Notes: generated by a model from the letters alone, not told the origin. A DNA stretch of 54,547 bases from Lachnospiraceae bacterium (GCA_900757195.1 CAAEMZ010000040.1:1-54547), one strand, 5' to 3'. Shown: positions 1-8,677, numbered from the stretch's first letter. Made by a program: numbers and translations.

Positions 1-1204
1 CCCGAAGCTGCATCGGATCCATGCCGATTTTATCCGCCAGATCATCCATGGCCGATTCCAGCGCAAAGATTCCCTGGGTCGCGCCATAGCCCCGGTAAGC
101 GCCGGCAGACATGGTATTTGTATAAACAACCTCCGCTTTAAAACGGCTGGCCTTTAACGGACCGTACATGGAAATGGATTTATGTCCGGAAAGCCCAACG
201 GTTGTCGGCCCGTGTTCACCATAAGCGCCTGTATTTGAAAGGGTATAGATGTCGATTGCCTGAAGCATACCGTCTTTATCCGCACCGACCCGGACCGTCA
301 CTTCCATTTCATGCCGGGATGTGGAAGCGATCATCACTTCCCGCCGGGTAAAGACCATCTTTGCCGGCTTTCCTGTCAGCCATGTGACGATTGCCGGATA
401 AACTTCGGAAACCGCCGTCTGTTTGGCGCCGAAGCCGCCGCCGATTCTCGGTTTAATGACCCGGACTCTGGATTTGGAAATACCTAAAGCTCTGGCAACG
501 ATCCGGCGCACATGGAACGGAATCTGGGTGGAGCTTGTCACCACAAGACGTCCGTAGGCATCCAGCGCTGTACTCGTTACAAAGGGTTCCATCATCGCCT
601 GGTTATTTGCCAGCGTATGATAAGTGCCTTCGGCCACATAGGCGCAGCCGGCAAGCACGGCATCCACATCCCCGCTTTCATAACCGTCCGTCGCGCAGAG
701 ATTCCGTTGATTATCCGCGCCGACCGGAATGAGAGATTCCCAGTCCGCCTCCGGATGAACCAGTACCTTCGCATCCTTTGCTTTATGGAAATCCAAAACC
801 GGCTCCAGGACCTCATAAGACACTTTGATTAATTTTAATGCTTTATTGACTGCCTTTTCTGATGTTCCCGCGACCAGAGCCACTTCGTCGCCCACATAAC
901 GCACCATATCTTCGAGAATATAGCGGTCATAGGGGCTGACCTCCGGATAGCTCTGTCCGGCTTCTGTAAAACGGATTTTCGGAACGTCTTTGTAAGTCAG
1001 CACACATTCGATCCCCGGAACCAGCGCCGCCTTTGACGTATCAATCGCCGTTATTTTTGCAAAGGCATGGGGGCTTCGGAGCGCTTTGACGATCAGATAA
1101 TCCCCCGTCGTCAGATCCTCCGTATAAAGAGGTTTTCCGGCCATCAGACTCATGGCATCTTTTTTTACAACCCGCTGATTAATATACGTTTTTTTATCGG
1201 ACAC
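1..1204 (-). CDS. Molybdenum hydroxylase (xanthine dehydrogenase family), molybdopterin-binding large subunit, 3' end cut by window edge
   Basis: About 401 N-terminal residues are visible; the frame stays open to position 1. It carries the family motifs GGGFGAKQ (molybdopterin-contacting loop) and GAYRGYGATQ, typical of the aldehyde oxidase/xanthine dehydrogenase superfamily. The likely start is GTG at 1204, preceded by GGGGAGGT at good spacing and overlapping the end of the 2Fe-2S subunit gene by 11 bases. The subunit would hold the molybdenum cofactor and hydroxylate a purine or other heterocycle, passing electrons to the 2Fe-2S and FAD subunits encoded just upstream. Adjacent yqeB and yqeC suggest a selenium-dependent form; the substrate cannot be read from the sequence. 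Confidence 0.93.
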   Translation of the reverse strand, partial: MSDKKTYINQRVVKKDAMSLMAGKPLYTEDLTTGDYLIVKALRSPHAFAKITAIDTSKAALVPGIECVLTYKDVPKIRFTEAGQSYPEVSPYDRYILEDMVRYVGDEVALVAGTSEKAVNKALKLIKVSYEVLEPVLDFHKAKDAKVLVHPEADWESLIPVGADNQRNLCATDGYESGDVDAVLAGCAYVAEGTYHTLANNQAMMEPFVTSTALDAYGRLVVTSSTQIPFHVRRIVARALGISKSRVRVIKPRIGGGFGAKQTAVSEVYPAIVTWLTGKPAKMVFTRREVMIASTSRHEMEVTVRVGADKDGMLQAIDIYTLSNTGAYGEHGPTTVGLSGHKSISMYGPLKASRFKAEVVYTNTMSAGAYRGYGATQGIFALESAMDDLADKIGMDPMQLR

Positions 1205-1694
1205 CTTCAATGACCTCCCCTTTTTCAAATAGTTTATAGTTTGCCTGTGTCACCGCCAGATAGTTTTTAATGGCCCGGTACTGGCCTTCATATCCGGTAC
1301 ACCGGCACAGATTTCCCGCCAGATATTCTTTAATCTCCTGTTCCGTCGGATTTTTTAGTTCTTTTGCCATCGCCAGAACGTTCATAATAAATCCCGGACT
1401 GCAGTATCCGCACTGCTCTGCGCCCTGAACGGCCATAAACCGGGCAAATGCTTCGGCTTCCGCCGCCACACCCTCCAGCGTCACAATATGATGTCCCGAT
1501 GCCCGGGCTGCCGGAACCGAACAGGACAATACGGTTTTTCCATCCATATAAACGGTACACAGACCGCAGTTTGTCGTATCGCAGCCGCATTTCACACTTT
1601 TAAATCCCTTCTCCCGAAGGTAATCCATCAGCATCATATCCGGCTCAATGGTATCGTTATATACTTTATCGTTAATCCATAATTTTATTTTCAT
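1194..1694 (-). CDS. Molybdenum hydroxylase 2Fe-2S subunit
   Basis: 166 residues, the usual length for the small iron-sulfur subunit of three-subunit xanthine dehydrogenase/CO dehydrogenase-type enzymes. The N-terminal plant-ferredoxin-like cluster ligands appear as CGCDTTNCGLC plus a later Cys. The C-terminal all-helical [2Fe-2S] domain shows QCGYCSPGF and NLCRCTGYEGQ. It moves electrons from the molybdenum centre to the FAD subunit. It sits between the FAD subunit gene (12 bases away) and the large subunit gene (11-base overlap), so the three are almost surely co-translated. Confidence 0.95.
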   Translation of the reverse strand: MKIKLWINDKVYNDTIEPDMMLMDYLREKGFKSVKCGCDTTNCGLCTVYMDGKTVLSCSVPAARASGHHIVTLEGVAAEAEAFARFMAVQGAEQCGYCSPGFIMNVLAMAKELKNPTEQEIKEYLAGNLCRCTGYEGQYRAIKNYLAVTQANYKLFEKGEVIEGVR

Positions 1695-1706
1695 TTTCCG
1701 CCACCT

Positions 1707-2510
1707 CTATCTTTCACCGGAAATGGCTGTATGCAGCACATCCCTGACCGCTCTTTCAATCAGCACTTCCGCCAGAACCTTCCGGTAGGCTTTGCCCGCC
1801 CGCATATTGCTTCCGAAAACGAGGGTTTCTGAAGCCTTCGCCGCAAAGGCTCTAATTTCTTCTTCCGAAGGCTCTGCCGCCAGGGCTTCCGTCCCTTCAA
1901 CCAGGGCTGCCCGTCCCGGTCTGGCGCCGACAGCGATCTGCCATCTTCCATCCGTTCTGGATACGGCTGTGGTCAGCACCGGAAAATCGGTCTTTGTATT
2001 TCGAAAACTCTGATAAGCCGCCTGTCCGCCGTTCTTTTTCACCCGGATGCGGACAAGGATATCCCTGTCATAATCCATCGTAACAAACCGGGCCATCGGA
2101 ATTTCTCCGGCGTGATATAATTCTACGGTTGTATCCAGCGCCAGAAACGCTGTCAGCGGGTCTGAAAAGCTAAACCGCTGATAAAGGCTTCCGCCGATGG
2201 TCGCCGTATTTCGAAACTGGGTTCCGACAATGCCTTTCATTACCTCGCCCATCATTCCGTGGAAATACCGGTTCAGCCCTTCATGACATTCGATCGTTCT
2301 CAGCGATGTCATACAGCCGATGATAAACGCATCTTCGGTCTCTTCAATCTGATCCAGTCCCAGCTCGCTTAAATCAATGGCCGTACCGATGGCCCGGTTT
2401 CCCAGCCGCAGCCACAGGCCGCCGCCGATAATCGTGGAAGTCTTTTTCTGATTCAGTTCATAGGCTTCCTCCAGGGTCTTCACTTTCTCATAACTGCGTA
2501 TGGTATACAT
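1707..2510 (-). CDS. Molybdenum hydroxylase FAD-binding subunit
   Basis: 267 residues from the ATG at 2510, which has GGAGGAAAT just upstream; longer upstream extensions would run into yqeB and lack a better ribosome site. The protein shows the FAD_binding_5/CO_deh_flav_C layout: an IIGGGLWLRL segment matching the pyrophosphate-binding loop, and ATIGGSLYQ, matching the second conserved ATIGGN-type motif. It should oxidise the iron-sulfur subunit and reduce NAD+ or another acceptor. It is the middle member of a yqeC-yqeB-FAD-FeS-Mo gene series. Confidence 0.92.
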   Translation of the reverse strand: MYTIRSYEKVKTLEEAYELNQKKTSTIIGGGLWLRLGNRAIGTAIDLSELGLDQIEETEDAFIIGCMTSLRTIECHEGLNRYFHGMMGEVMKGIVGTQFRNTATIGGSLYQRFSFSDPLTAFLALDTTVELYHAGEIPMARFVTMDYDRDILVRIRVKKNGGQAAYQSFRNTKTDFPVLTTAVSRTDGRWQIAVGARPGRAALVEGTEALAAEPSEEEIRAFAAKASETLVFGSNMRAGKAYRKVLAEVLIERAVRDVLHTAISGER

Positions 2511-2520
2511 ATATTTCCTC

Positions 2521-3312
2521 CTATAACACTCCATGCTCCCAGGCCGAGACAGCTTCCAGAACGCCGCCGCCGATGGCCCGCGCCTTATCAGAGATGGTAA
2601 AACAATGGTTTCGTTCACACCGGGCGTCAATATCCCCGGCCTTCATGCCCTTCGTCACCGGAACGCCCGCCTGAAGCAGTCCCCGGATGATACCGGAAAT
2701 CTGCGCTTTTACCGGAACATTCCCGGAAAAGGCCACGGTCTGGCCCTCGGTCACATAGTCACCGATTTCTGCCAGCGGCCGGAAAATCCCGCTGTCCGCC
2801 GCCCGCAGGAGCCGTTCCACCGTATAACCGCCCACATTTCCCGGAACGCCCGTATTTGGGATGGCGCTGCCTTTGTCAATGACCCGGCCAAGATAATGGC
2901 CCCGCTTTGTTTCGATCACACGGTGACAGTCCGTTCCGGCCGTAAATCCCGGCCCCACACCGATCACCAGCGGTGCGTCCGTCATGCGTGTCCCGAGATT
3001 TTTCTTTGCAAGAATCCCGTCAACCACCACTTCGGGCTGCCACAGCGCCCGGATTTCTGCCTCCGGGTCTGCAAATACGGGAATCTTTCCGGCTTTTTCT
3101 GCTTCTTCCGCTTCTTTCATATCCGAAACCCGGCAGGACAAAATGCCCTCCACCCGGGCCTCGCCTTCATAAATAGCTCTCGAAAATGCCACCGTCCGGC
3201 GGACCGCCGTCGGCACTTCCAAATCAGTCATCCAGACACGGTATCCGGCCCGTTTCAGCCGCCATCCGATGCCTGTCGCCAGATCTCCGGCGCCCTTTAC
3301 TAATATCTTCAT
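2521..3312 (-). CDS. yqeB: Selenium-dependent molybdenum hydroxylase accessory protein, YqeB/EF2563 family
   Basis: 263 residues starting MKILVKGAGDLATGIGWRL, a Rossmann-like glycine motif typical of the YqeB (EF2563) family. Members occur almost only beside selenium-dependent molybdenum hydroxylases and are thought to help place the labile selenium in the cofactor; the biochemical step is not established. It lies 10 bases upstream of the FAD subunit and just downstream of yqeC. A C-terminal stretch (VTEGQTVAFSGNVPVKAQISG) resembles a lipoyl-like barrel, a known trait of the family. Recognition is by sequence resemblance and context. Confidence 0.88.
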   Translation of the reverse strand: MKILVKGAGDLATGIGWRLKRAGYRVWMTDLEVPTAVRRTVAFSRAIYEGEARVEGILSCRVSDMKEAEEAEKAGKIPVFADPEAEIRALWQPEVVVDGILAKKNLGTRMTDAPLVIGVGPGFTAGTDCHRVIETKRGHYLGRVIDKGSAIPNTGVPGNVGGYTVERLLRAADSGIFRPLAEIGDYVTEGQTVAFSGNVPVKAQISGIIRGLLQAGVPVTKGMKAGDIDARCERNHCFTISDKARAIGGGVLEAVSAWEHGVL

Positions 3313-3336
3313 TATAAATAATTCTCTCCGTATGCA

Positions 3337-4023
3337 TCAATCCTTCAGACAGGTAAACCAGATATTTTCCGGATTCAGCATATCCTGCAGCGGTCTGACC
3401 TTCTCATAAACCTGCACCGTATCCACCTGATTGATAATCACACCAAAAAACTGTTTTTCTGTAACATTTTTATAAAGTCCGCAGGGACTTTTGGCAAGCT
3501 TTGCCAGATCTTCGATCCCGATTCTGTGGTCCTCCGTCACCGGTCCTTCCCCGTCTCCGAGGATTTCCGCCACCCGTTCCGGACGGTGACAGCCGTCCCG
3601 GATCGTTTTTCCCAGACAGGAAGCGCCGATCACCCCGAAAACATGGGTCGTTTCCGGACGCAGCACCGGCTCCCAGACTTCCGGCGCCTTACATGGCCGC
3701 CCTTTAGACCCGTCCGCCTCGATAAGGACCGGCAGCCTTTCAGCAAATATTTTCTGCATTTCAGCCTCCGACGGCGGACAGACTTTTCCCGATGCGTCCA
3801 CCGGACCGATCTGTTTTCCCCAGGCGTCTCCGGCCATGGGCCACATATGGGTTGTCGTAAAAATTCTGTGGCCAATCTTTTTTTCAGAAAGTTCTTCGGA
3901 AAGGATCCGGATCAGACGGGACTTCCCGCCGCCGCCGACAAAAGAAATGACCGGCGTATCTTTCCATGAAAACCCCAGACTCTGCCACAGATATTTATTT
4001 TGTGTCTGATATATTTTTTTCAT
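3337..4023 (-). CDS. yqeC: Selenium cofactor biosynthesis accessory protein YqeC
   Basis: 228 residues. A P-loop-like VGGGGKSRLI lies near residue 30, followed by IFTTTHMWP, both typical of the YqeC family found in selenium-dependent molybdenum hydroxylase clusters. A later run, LIEADGSKGRPCKAP, is also characteristic. The protein probably binds a nucleotide and takes part in making or inserting the selenium-containing cofactor; the exact role is unknown. It is the first gene of the hydroxylase cluster and is divergent from the DUF421 gene. The ATG at 4023 has only GGTGATC as a possible ribosome site, and a TATAAT box sits very close upstream, so the leader may be very short. Confidence 0.85.
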   Translation of the reverse strand: MKKIYQTQNKYLWQSLGFSWKDTPVISFVGGGGKSRLIRILSEELSEKKIGHRIFTTTHMWPMAGDAWGKQIGPVDASGKVCPPSEAEMQKIFAERLPVLIEADGSKGRPCKAPEVWEPVLRPETTHVFGVIGASCLGKTIRDGCHRPERVAEILGDGEGPVTEDHRIGIEDLAKLAKSPCGLYKNVTEKQFFGVIINQVDTVQVYEKVRPLQDMLNPENIWFTCLKD

Positions 4024-4035
4024 TGCCGATCACCT

Positions 4036-4064
4036 ATTATAGCATATTTCTTCCGAAATTTGCA
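4036..4064 (-). promoter_or_regulatory. Possible sigma-A promoter for the molybdenum hydroxylase cluster
   Basis: On the minus strand a perfect TATAAT lies at 4041-4036, with a weak -35 candidate (TGCAAA) 17 bases upstream. The -10 is only 12 bases before the yqeC ATG, which would leave a transcript leader of about six bases. Either the message is nearly leaderless, or the start or promoter is elsewhere. Confidence 0.35.
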
Positions 4065-4113
4065 CACACTATCCGTTATAAAAAAGCCTTTATTTCAGAA
4101 AAGGAGTAGGATT

Positions 4114-4821
4114 ATGGAAATTCTTTATATTATCGCTCTGTCGCTGTCATCCATTGTTGTCCTTTTTATCCTCTGCAAGCTGATGGGATACCGTCAGCTC
4201 TCACAGCTCAGTATGTTTGATTACGTCAACGGCATCACCATCGGAAATATCGCCGCAGAAATGGCCACCTCTCTGGAAGAGAACTTTTTCCAGCCCCTCA
4301 CCGCCATGATCGTCTATGCTCTGGCCGCCGTTTTTCTCTCCTGGCTCGGAAGCAAATCCATCCGCGCCCGCCGGGTGATTTCCGGAAAACCTTCCATCCT
4401 CCTGAATCACGGAAAGCTGTATAAAGAAAATTTCCGCAAATCCAAAATCGACTTAAATGAATTCACCGCCCAGTGCCGGATCAATGGCTATTTTGATATT
4501 TCCCAACTGGAAGCCGCCATTCTGGAGGAAAACGGCCACATCAGTTTTCTTCCGAAAAGTGAGAACCGTCCCCTTTCTCCAAAGGATATGGCCATCGTTC
4601 CGGGACGGGACGCCCTCGTTGCCAATGTGATTATCGACGGTCATCTGATGACAGAAAACCTGAAAGCCTCGGGGAAGGACGAAAAATGGCTGAAAAACCA
4701 GCTTCACGCCCACGGAATCTCCGATATCCGTCAGGTATTTCTCGCCACCTGCGATTTAAACCAGAAGCTGACCGTCTTTTCCAAAACCGGCAGGGAAACG
4801 CCCACGGATATTTTTTCCTGA
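4114..4821 (+). CDS. DUF421 (YetF/YkjA-type) membrane protein
   Basis: 235 residues from the ATG at 4114, chosen because AAGGAG lies eight bases upstream; the frame is open further upstream but without a ribosome site. The N-terminal third is hydrophobic, with three likely membrane segments (about residues 4-21, 30-48 and 58-75). A soluble C-terminal half follows, containing GKPSILLNHGKL and NEFTAQCRINGYFDISQLEAA. This matches YetF-family proteins; the biochemical role is not known, though Bacillus relatives occur in the spore membrane. It is alone on the plus strand between the hydroxylase cluster and a convergent dehydrogenase gene that ends four bases away. Confidence 0.85.
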   Translation: MEILYIIALSLSSIVVLFILCKLMGYRQLSQLSMFDYVNGITIGNIAAEMATSLEENFFQPLTAMIVYALAAVFLSWLGSKSIRARRVISGKPSILLNHGKLYKENFRKSKIDLNEFTAQCRINGYFDISQLEAAILEENGHISFLPKSENRPLSPKDMAIVPGRDALVANVIIDGHLMTENLKASGKDEKWLKNQLHAHGISDIRQVFLATCDLNQKLTVFSKTGRETPTDIFS

Positions 4822-4825
4822 TCCT

Positions 4826-5785
4826 TTAATGAACTTCGTTTATCGGCGCTCCTCCAAGGAAGGCACGGATATTCTCATTCATAATGTCCATTAACCGCTG
4901 CCGTGTTTCCAGCGGCGCCCAGGCAATATGGGGCGTTATCCATATATTTTTCGCCTGCAGCAGCGGATTGTCCGGACGTATCGGTTCTGTTGACGCCACA
5001 TCCACGCCGGCTCCGGCAACCTTACCGCTGTTTAAGGCGTCCCGGAGATCTGTCTCATTAATCAGCGGTCCACGGCCTGTATTTAAGAGGATGACACCGT
5101 CCTTCATGCGGTCAATGGTTCCCTTATGGATCATTCCCTCTGTTTCTTCATTCAGCGGACAATGCAGGGAAATCACATCGGCCCTTTGATAAATTTCTTC
5201 CAGTGAGGCCCAGTGGCAATGCTCGCTTTCCGGAAATTTATCCGGTGTTCTCCGACAGGCAAGCACTTCCATGCCAAAAGCTTCCGCTTTCTTTGCCACC
5301 GACCGGCCGATGGCTCCGAAACCGATAATCCCCATGGTCTTACCGTTCAGCTCCATGAGGGGCCCATTCCAGAAGCAAAAATCCGGACTGGCCGACCACT
5401 GGCCCTGTTTGACAGCCTCGGCATGCATCCCGACCTTTGATACCACTTCCAGAAGCAGCGCCATGGTAAACTGGGCCACAGCCTCCGTTCCGTAGGACGG
5501 AATATTGGTCACAACAATCCCAAGGGCATTGGCCGCCTTTATATCCACAACATTATAACCGGTGGACTGACAGCCGATATATTTTATGGCCGGGCAGGCT
5601 TTTAAGGTATCCCCTGTCAACGGCGTTTTATTCGTCAGTACAATATCCGCATCTTTGATGCGCGCGATAATATCTCCGGCCTCCGTGCGGTCATAAATAC
5701 GCACTTCTCCCATCGATTCCAGTTCTTTCCAGGATAAGTCTCCCGGATTTAATGTGTGCCCGTCCAGAACCACTATTTTATGCAT
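4826..5785 (-). CDS. D-2-hydroxyacid dehydrogenase (glycerate dehydrogenase type)
   Basis: 319 residues from the ATG at 5785 with AGAAGGAG upstream. It has the NAD-binding GFGAIGRSVA motif near residue 150, then the family arginine (LLNTGRGPLI), glutamate (GAGVDVASTEP) and histidine (ITPHIAWAP) active-site regions. It reduces a 2-oxoacid such as hydroxypyruvate to the D-2-hydroxyacid with NAD(P)H; the exact substrate is uncertain. It follows the alanyl-tRNA editing gene by 34 bases in the same direction. C1/serine metabolism is a plausible setting but nothing nearby proves it. Confidence 0.9.
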   Translation of the reverse strand: MHKIVVLDGHTLNPGDLSWKELESMGEVRIYDRTEAGDIIARIKDADIVLTNKTPLTGDTLKACPAIKYIGCQSTGYNVVDIKAANALGIVVTNIPSYGTEAVAQFTMALLLEVVSKVGMHAEAVKQGQWSASPDFCFWNGPLMELNGKTMGIIGFGAIGRSVAKKAEAFGMEVLACRRTPDKFPESEHCHWASLEEIYQRADVISLHCPLNEETEGMIHKGTIDRMKDGVILLNTGRGPLINETDLRDALNSGKVAGAGVDVASTEPIRPDNPLLQAKNIWITPHIAWAPLETRQRLMDIMNENIRAFLGGAPINEVH

Positions 5786-5819
5786 CGCTTTTCTCCTTCT
5801 ATGATTAAAGATAACTTTC

Positions 5820-6968
5820 TTAAAGATGATTTTCAAACCAGCTTCGGATTTCTTCTGCATCGCCCGACAGCGTTCCCTGAACCATAAGCGGCGAACCGCC
5901 GCCCTTTCCCTGATAAAGGGTCTGCATTTCAAAGCCAAAATCCTTTGCCTTTTTTTCCGCATCCGTTAAAACATAACGCCAACTGCCGTCGCCGCCGGAT
6001 AATACAAGCACCCTTTTTGCCCGCTTTGCAAGAAGATTGGCATAATCCCTCAGTTCATTGCCCTTCATATCCCCTTCCACGGCACAGACCGCCTCGCCTG
6101 TCACCGGAAAAGCCGCAGCCTTCATCGCCAGCATTTCTTTTTTTATCTGAATCATCTGATATTTTAAATCCGCATTTTCTTTTTGCAGACGTTCCACCGC
6201 ATCATAAACCTCCCCGGTCTTTGCCGACAGCAGATGGGAAATCTTTGTTACATTGTCATGCTTATTCCCGTAATCTTTCAGCGCCCGTATCCCGGACAGC
6301 ATCCCGATCCGCACACCGCCCTTGTAATTCTGCATCCAGAGAATCTTGATGAGGTGAATCTCTCCGGCACGAAGCACATGGGTACCACAGCAGGCGCAGC
6401 GGTCATATCCGGGGATTTCCACGATCCGCACATCGCCTTCCAGCGCCTTTTTACTCCGGTAGTCCAGTGTCCGAAGGGCTTCTGCCGTCGGAATCGTCGT
6501 CTGTATCGGTACATTTTCCAGAACAGCGCGATTGGCTTCTTCTTCGACAGCCATCACCTGCTCCCAGGTCAGTTCGCCGTTGATATCAATCGTAATCTCT
6601 TCGCTTCCCATATGAAACCCCACATTATCGTAGCCGTATTTCTGATGGATCAGACCGGACACGATATGTTCGCCCCCGTGATTCTGCATGTTGGAATAAC
6701 GGAAATGCCAGTCAAGAATACCACAGACCTTCTGTCCTTCCTTCAACGGCCGATCCGTTTCATGAAGAATACAGCCGTCGGTTTCATGGGTATCCCTCAC
6801 CACTGCCTCGCCAACAAATCCCCGGTCTCCCGGCTGTCCGCCGCCCTCCGGAAAAAATGCCGTCCGGTCCAGTTCTGTAAAATATCTGCCGTCCTTCTCT
6901 GTGCATTTCAGAACTCTGGCTTCAAATTCCCGAATGTAGGGATTGGTTTCAAATAGTCTTTCTGTCAT
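5820..6968 (-). CDS. Alanyl-tRNA editing protein, AlaX long form with DHHA1 domain
   Basis: 382 residues from the ATG at 6968 (GGAGGAAAAG upstream). The N-terminal part resembles the tRNA_SAD editing domain of alanyl-tRNA synthetase: FFPEGGGQPGD, zinc ligands in NHGGEHIVSG (HxxxH) and in CACCGTHVL (CxxxH). A coiled region follows (residues about 250-290), then a DHHA1-like C-terminal domain ending GKGGGSPLMVQGTL. Such free-standing proteins hydrolyse Ser or Gly wrongly attached to tRNA-Ala. It lies downstream of rpoN, separated by a terminator, and upstream of a 2-hydroxyacid dehydrogenase. Confidence 0.92.
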   Translation of the reverse strand: MTERLFETNPYIREFEARVLKCTEKDGRYFTELDRTAFFPEGGGQPGDRGFVGEAVVRDTHETDGCILHETDRPLKEGQKVCGILDWHFRYSNMQNHGGEHIVSGLIHQKYGYDNVGFHMGSEEITIDINGELTWEQVMAVEEEANRAVLENVPIQTTIPTAEALRTLDYRSKKALEGDVRIVEIPGYDRCACCGTHVLRAGEIHLIKILWMQNYKGGVRIGMLSGIRALKDYGNKHDNVTKISHLLSAKTGEVYDAVERLQKENADLKYQMIQIKKEMLAMKAAAFPVTGEAVCAVEGDMKGNELRDYANLLAKRAKRVLVLSGGDGSWRYVLTDAEKKAKDFGFEMQTLYQGKGGGSPLMVQGTLSGDAEEIRSWFENHL

Positions 6969-7021
6969 TTCTTTTCCTCCTGATAAACATTTCCGATGCC
7001 GTTCACTCTTTTTCACAGAAT

Positions 7022-7055
7022 AAAAATGGAATCTGCCGGAGCAGATTCCATTTTT
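7022..7055 (-). terminator. Intrinsic terminator after rpoN
   Basis: Arms AAAAATGGAATCTGC and GCAGATTCCATTTTT form a 15-bp perfect stem around the four-base loop CGGA. The minus-strand 3' arm ends in a T run. It overlaps the last two bases of the rpoN stop codon, so the gene and terminator share bases. The symmetric A/T ends would allow termination in both directions. Confidence 0.85.
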
Positions 7056-8421
7056 ACTGAAAACGTTTCCGGCCGCTGGCATCTTTAATTCCAAGCTCTT
7101 CCCGGTATTTGGCTACCGTTCTCCGGCATATTTTGACTCCCCGTTCCACAAGACATTCGGTAATCGCCCTGTCGCTCAGAGGTTTATTTTTATTTTCATC
7201 TTCAATCACATGCATCATCAGCGCCTTCACCTGCTCTGTGGTAATCTTTTCACCGACCTTTTCCGAGGAGATGCTCTTTGAGAAAAAGTAGCTCATCGGA
7301 AAAACGCCCCACGGACACTGAAGGTACTTATCCCTTATGGCCCGGCTGACCGTCGATTCATGCACCTCGAGCATCTCCGCCACATCCTGAAGCCGCAGCG
7401 GCTTCAAATGACCGACGCCCAGATTGAAAAAGCGTTCCTGATAATCCACAATACACTTGGCAACCCGCATTAACGTAGAATTCCGCTGCCCGATGCAGTT
7501 TTTGATCCATTCGGCCTGACGAATCTTGTCAACAATATACGCCTTCGTTTCCTGGGAAGGGGTGCTTTCCAGGATCTTTCGGTAAAAGCTGTTGATTCCG
7601 ATTTTCGGATACACATATTCATTTAACAATATTTCATAATAACCGGCCAGTTTGACCACCGTTACATCCGGTGTGATGTACTTCAGACGCCCCCGGGCAT
7701 CAAAACCCCGGCTCGGTTTCGGGTTCAGATCCTTTATGTGATCGCAGGCTTCAACCACCTGCTCCATCGGTAATTTTAATTTTCTGCTGATGACATGGAG
7801 CTGGTTTTTTCCAAGAAGCTCCAAATGATCTCTGACAATGGCTTTGGCGGTTTCATCCGGTTCGGCCTCTCTGTCCAGTTGAATCAAAAGACATTCCCTG
7901 AGATTTCTGGCACAGACCCCTGCCGGGTCCAGACTTTGCAGCAGCTTTAACTGTTCTTCAACAAAATCCTCGTTCGTATGGAAACGGCTGGCAATGTCCT
8001 TCAGATTTTCCTCCATATAGCCTTTATTATCCAGGGAATACACCATAAACTGAATCACATCGTACTGGAGATCCGTAAGTTCTACGGTCAGAAGCTGATG
8101 CAGAACGTATTCCGATAATTCTTCACCGACACTTTCATTATAATCCATCAGCCCCTTGTCCTCGGAATTATCCCCGTATTCCTGGCGATAATAAATCCGG
8201 TTCCTTTCGTCAAGGGAATCCAGCCATTCCAGCTTCTTCATCAGATCTCCGGCCTTATCCGGCGTTTCGTATTTTTCCTCAATATCCACTACCGGATTTT
8301 CCATCGCCATTTCTTTAATATACTCATTCAGTTCCTGACTGTTCATCTGGAGTATCTCCATCGATTGAATCATTTTCTGGGACAATATTTGATTTTGAGT
8401 CACTGACAATCGAATATCCAT
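7054..8421 (-). CDS. rpoN: RNA polymerase sigma-54 factor
   Basis: 455 residues. The N-terminal glutamine/leucine-rich activator region (LSVTQNQILSQKMIQSMEIL) is followed by the core-binding region. The C-terminal RpoN box is intact: CRRTVAKYREELGI close to the end, preceded by the helix-turn-helix segment LQDVAEMLEVHESTVSRAI. Sigma-54 directs RNA polymerase to -24/-12 promoters and needs AAA+ enhancer-binding activators; none of these is encoded in this window and no clear -24/-12 promoter was found in it. It is a single-gene unit with its own promoter and terminator. Confidence 0.97.
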   Translation of the reverse strand: MDIRLSVTQNQILSQKMIQSMEILQMNSQELNEYIKEMAMENPVVDIEEKYETPDKAGDLMKKLEWLDSLDERNRIYYRQEYGDNSEDKGLMDYNESVGEELSEYVLHQLLTVELTDLQYDVIQFMVYSLDNKGYMEENLKDIASRFHTNEDFVEEQLKLLQSLDPAGVCARNLRECLLIQLDREAEPDETAKAIVRDHLELLGKNQLHVISRKLKLPMEQVVEACDHIKDLNPKPSRGFDARGRLKYITPDVTVVKLAGYYEILLNEYVYPKIGINSFYRKILESTPSQETKAYIVDKIRQAEWIKNCIGQRNSTLMRVAKCIVDYQERFFNLGVGHLKPLRLQDVAEMLEVHESTVSRAIRDKYLQCPWGVFPMSYFFSKSISSEKVGEKITTEQVKALMMHVIEDENKNKPLSDRAITECLVERGVKICRRTVAKYREELGIKDASGRKRFQ

Positions 8422-8477
8422 AAACCCACCTGTCTTCTTTCTTCTCTTCTGTCTGCTTTTAATCCGCTTATCTTTCT

Positions 8478-8506
8478 ATTATACATTATTTTCTCAAATA
8501 TGGCAA
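8478..8506 (-). promoter_or_regulatory. Sigma-A-like promoter of rpoN
   Basis: Minus strand TTGCCA (8506-8501) and TATAAT (8483-8478) with an exact 17-base spacer, about 57 bases before the rpoN start. The -35 box overlaps the T tract of the terminator of the upstream gene, so the intergenic space is tightly packed. Confidence 0.7.
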
Positions 8507-8551
8507 AAGAAAAGACAGAGCCTTCACGATTTTGTGAAGAAATCTGTCTTT
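8504..8551 (-). terminator. Intrinsic terminator downstream of the MATE/cytidylate-kinase-like genes
   Basis: On the minus strand AAAGACAGA pairs with TCTGTCTTT and, inside, CTTCAC pairs with GTGAAG around a short A-rich loop. A T-rich tract (TTTTCTTTTG) follows. It ends the transcript coming from the MATE and kinase-like genes just before the rpoN promoter. Confidence 0.75.
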
Positions 8552-8562
8552 GCAGGTTTTTA

Positions 8563-8628
8563 TTATTCTTTATTCGCTTTTTCCAGATAATTCGCCTCTT
8601 TGACAGCCAAAGCCGCCAATTCATCCAC
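8563..8628 (-). CDS. Possible 21-residue small protein or gene remnant
   Basis: A short frame starts at GTG 8628 and reads VDELAALAVKEANYLEKANKE. Its alanine, glutamate and leucine content looks coding-like, but there is only a distant AAGGG as a ribosome site. It lies between the kinase-like gene and the terminator at 8504-8551. It could be a tiny protein of that operon, the leftover 3' end of a lost gene, or chance; no family is recognised. The rest of the 8552-8677 stretch shows nothing else. Confidence 0.2.
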   Translation of the reverse strand: MDELAALAVKEANYLEKANKE

Positions 8629-8677
8629 TCCCGGCGATATCCCTTACGCAGATATGCGCCAGGAGCCCGATCAATCG

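Noticed and set aside
7054..8421. Sigma-54 (-24/-12) promoters near rpoN or upstream of eut
   Set aside because: By eye, TGGC/TGC pairs with correct spacing were not found in intergenic regions; only sigma-A-like promoters fit.
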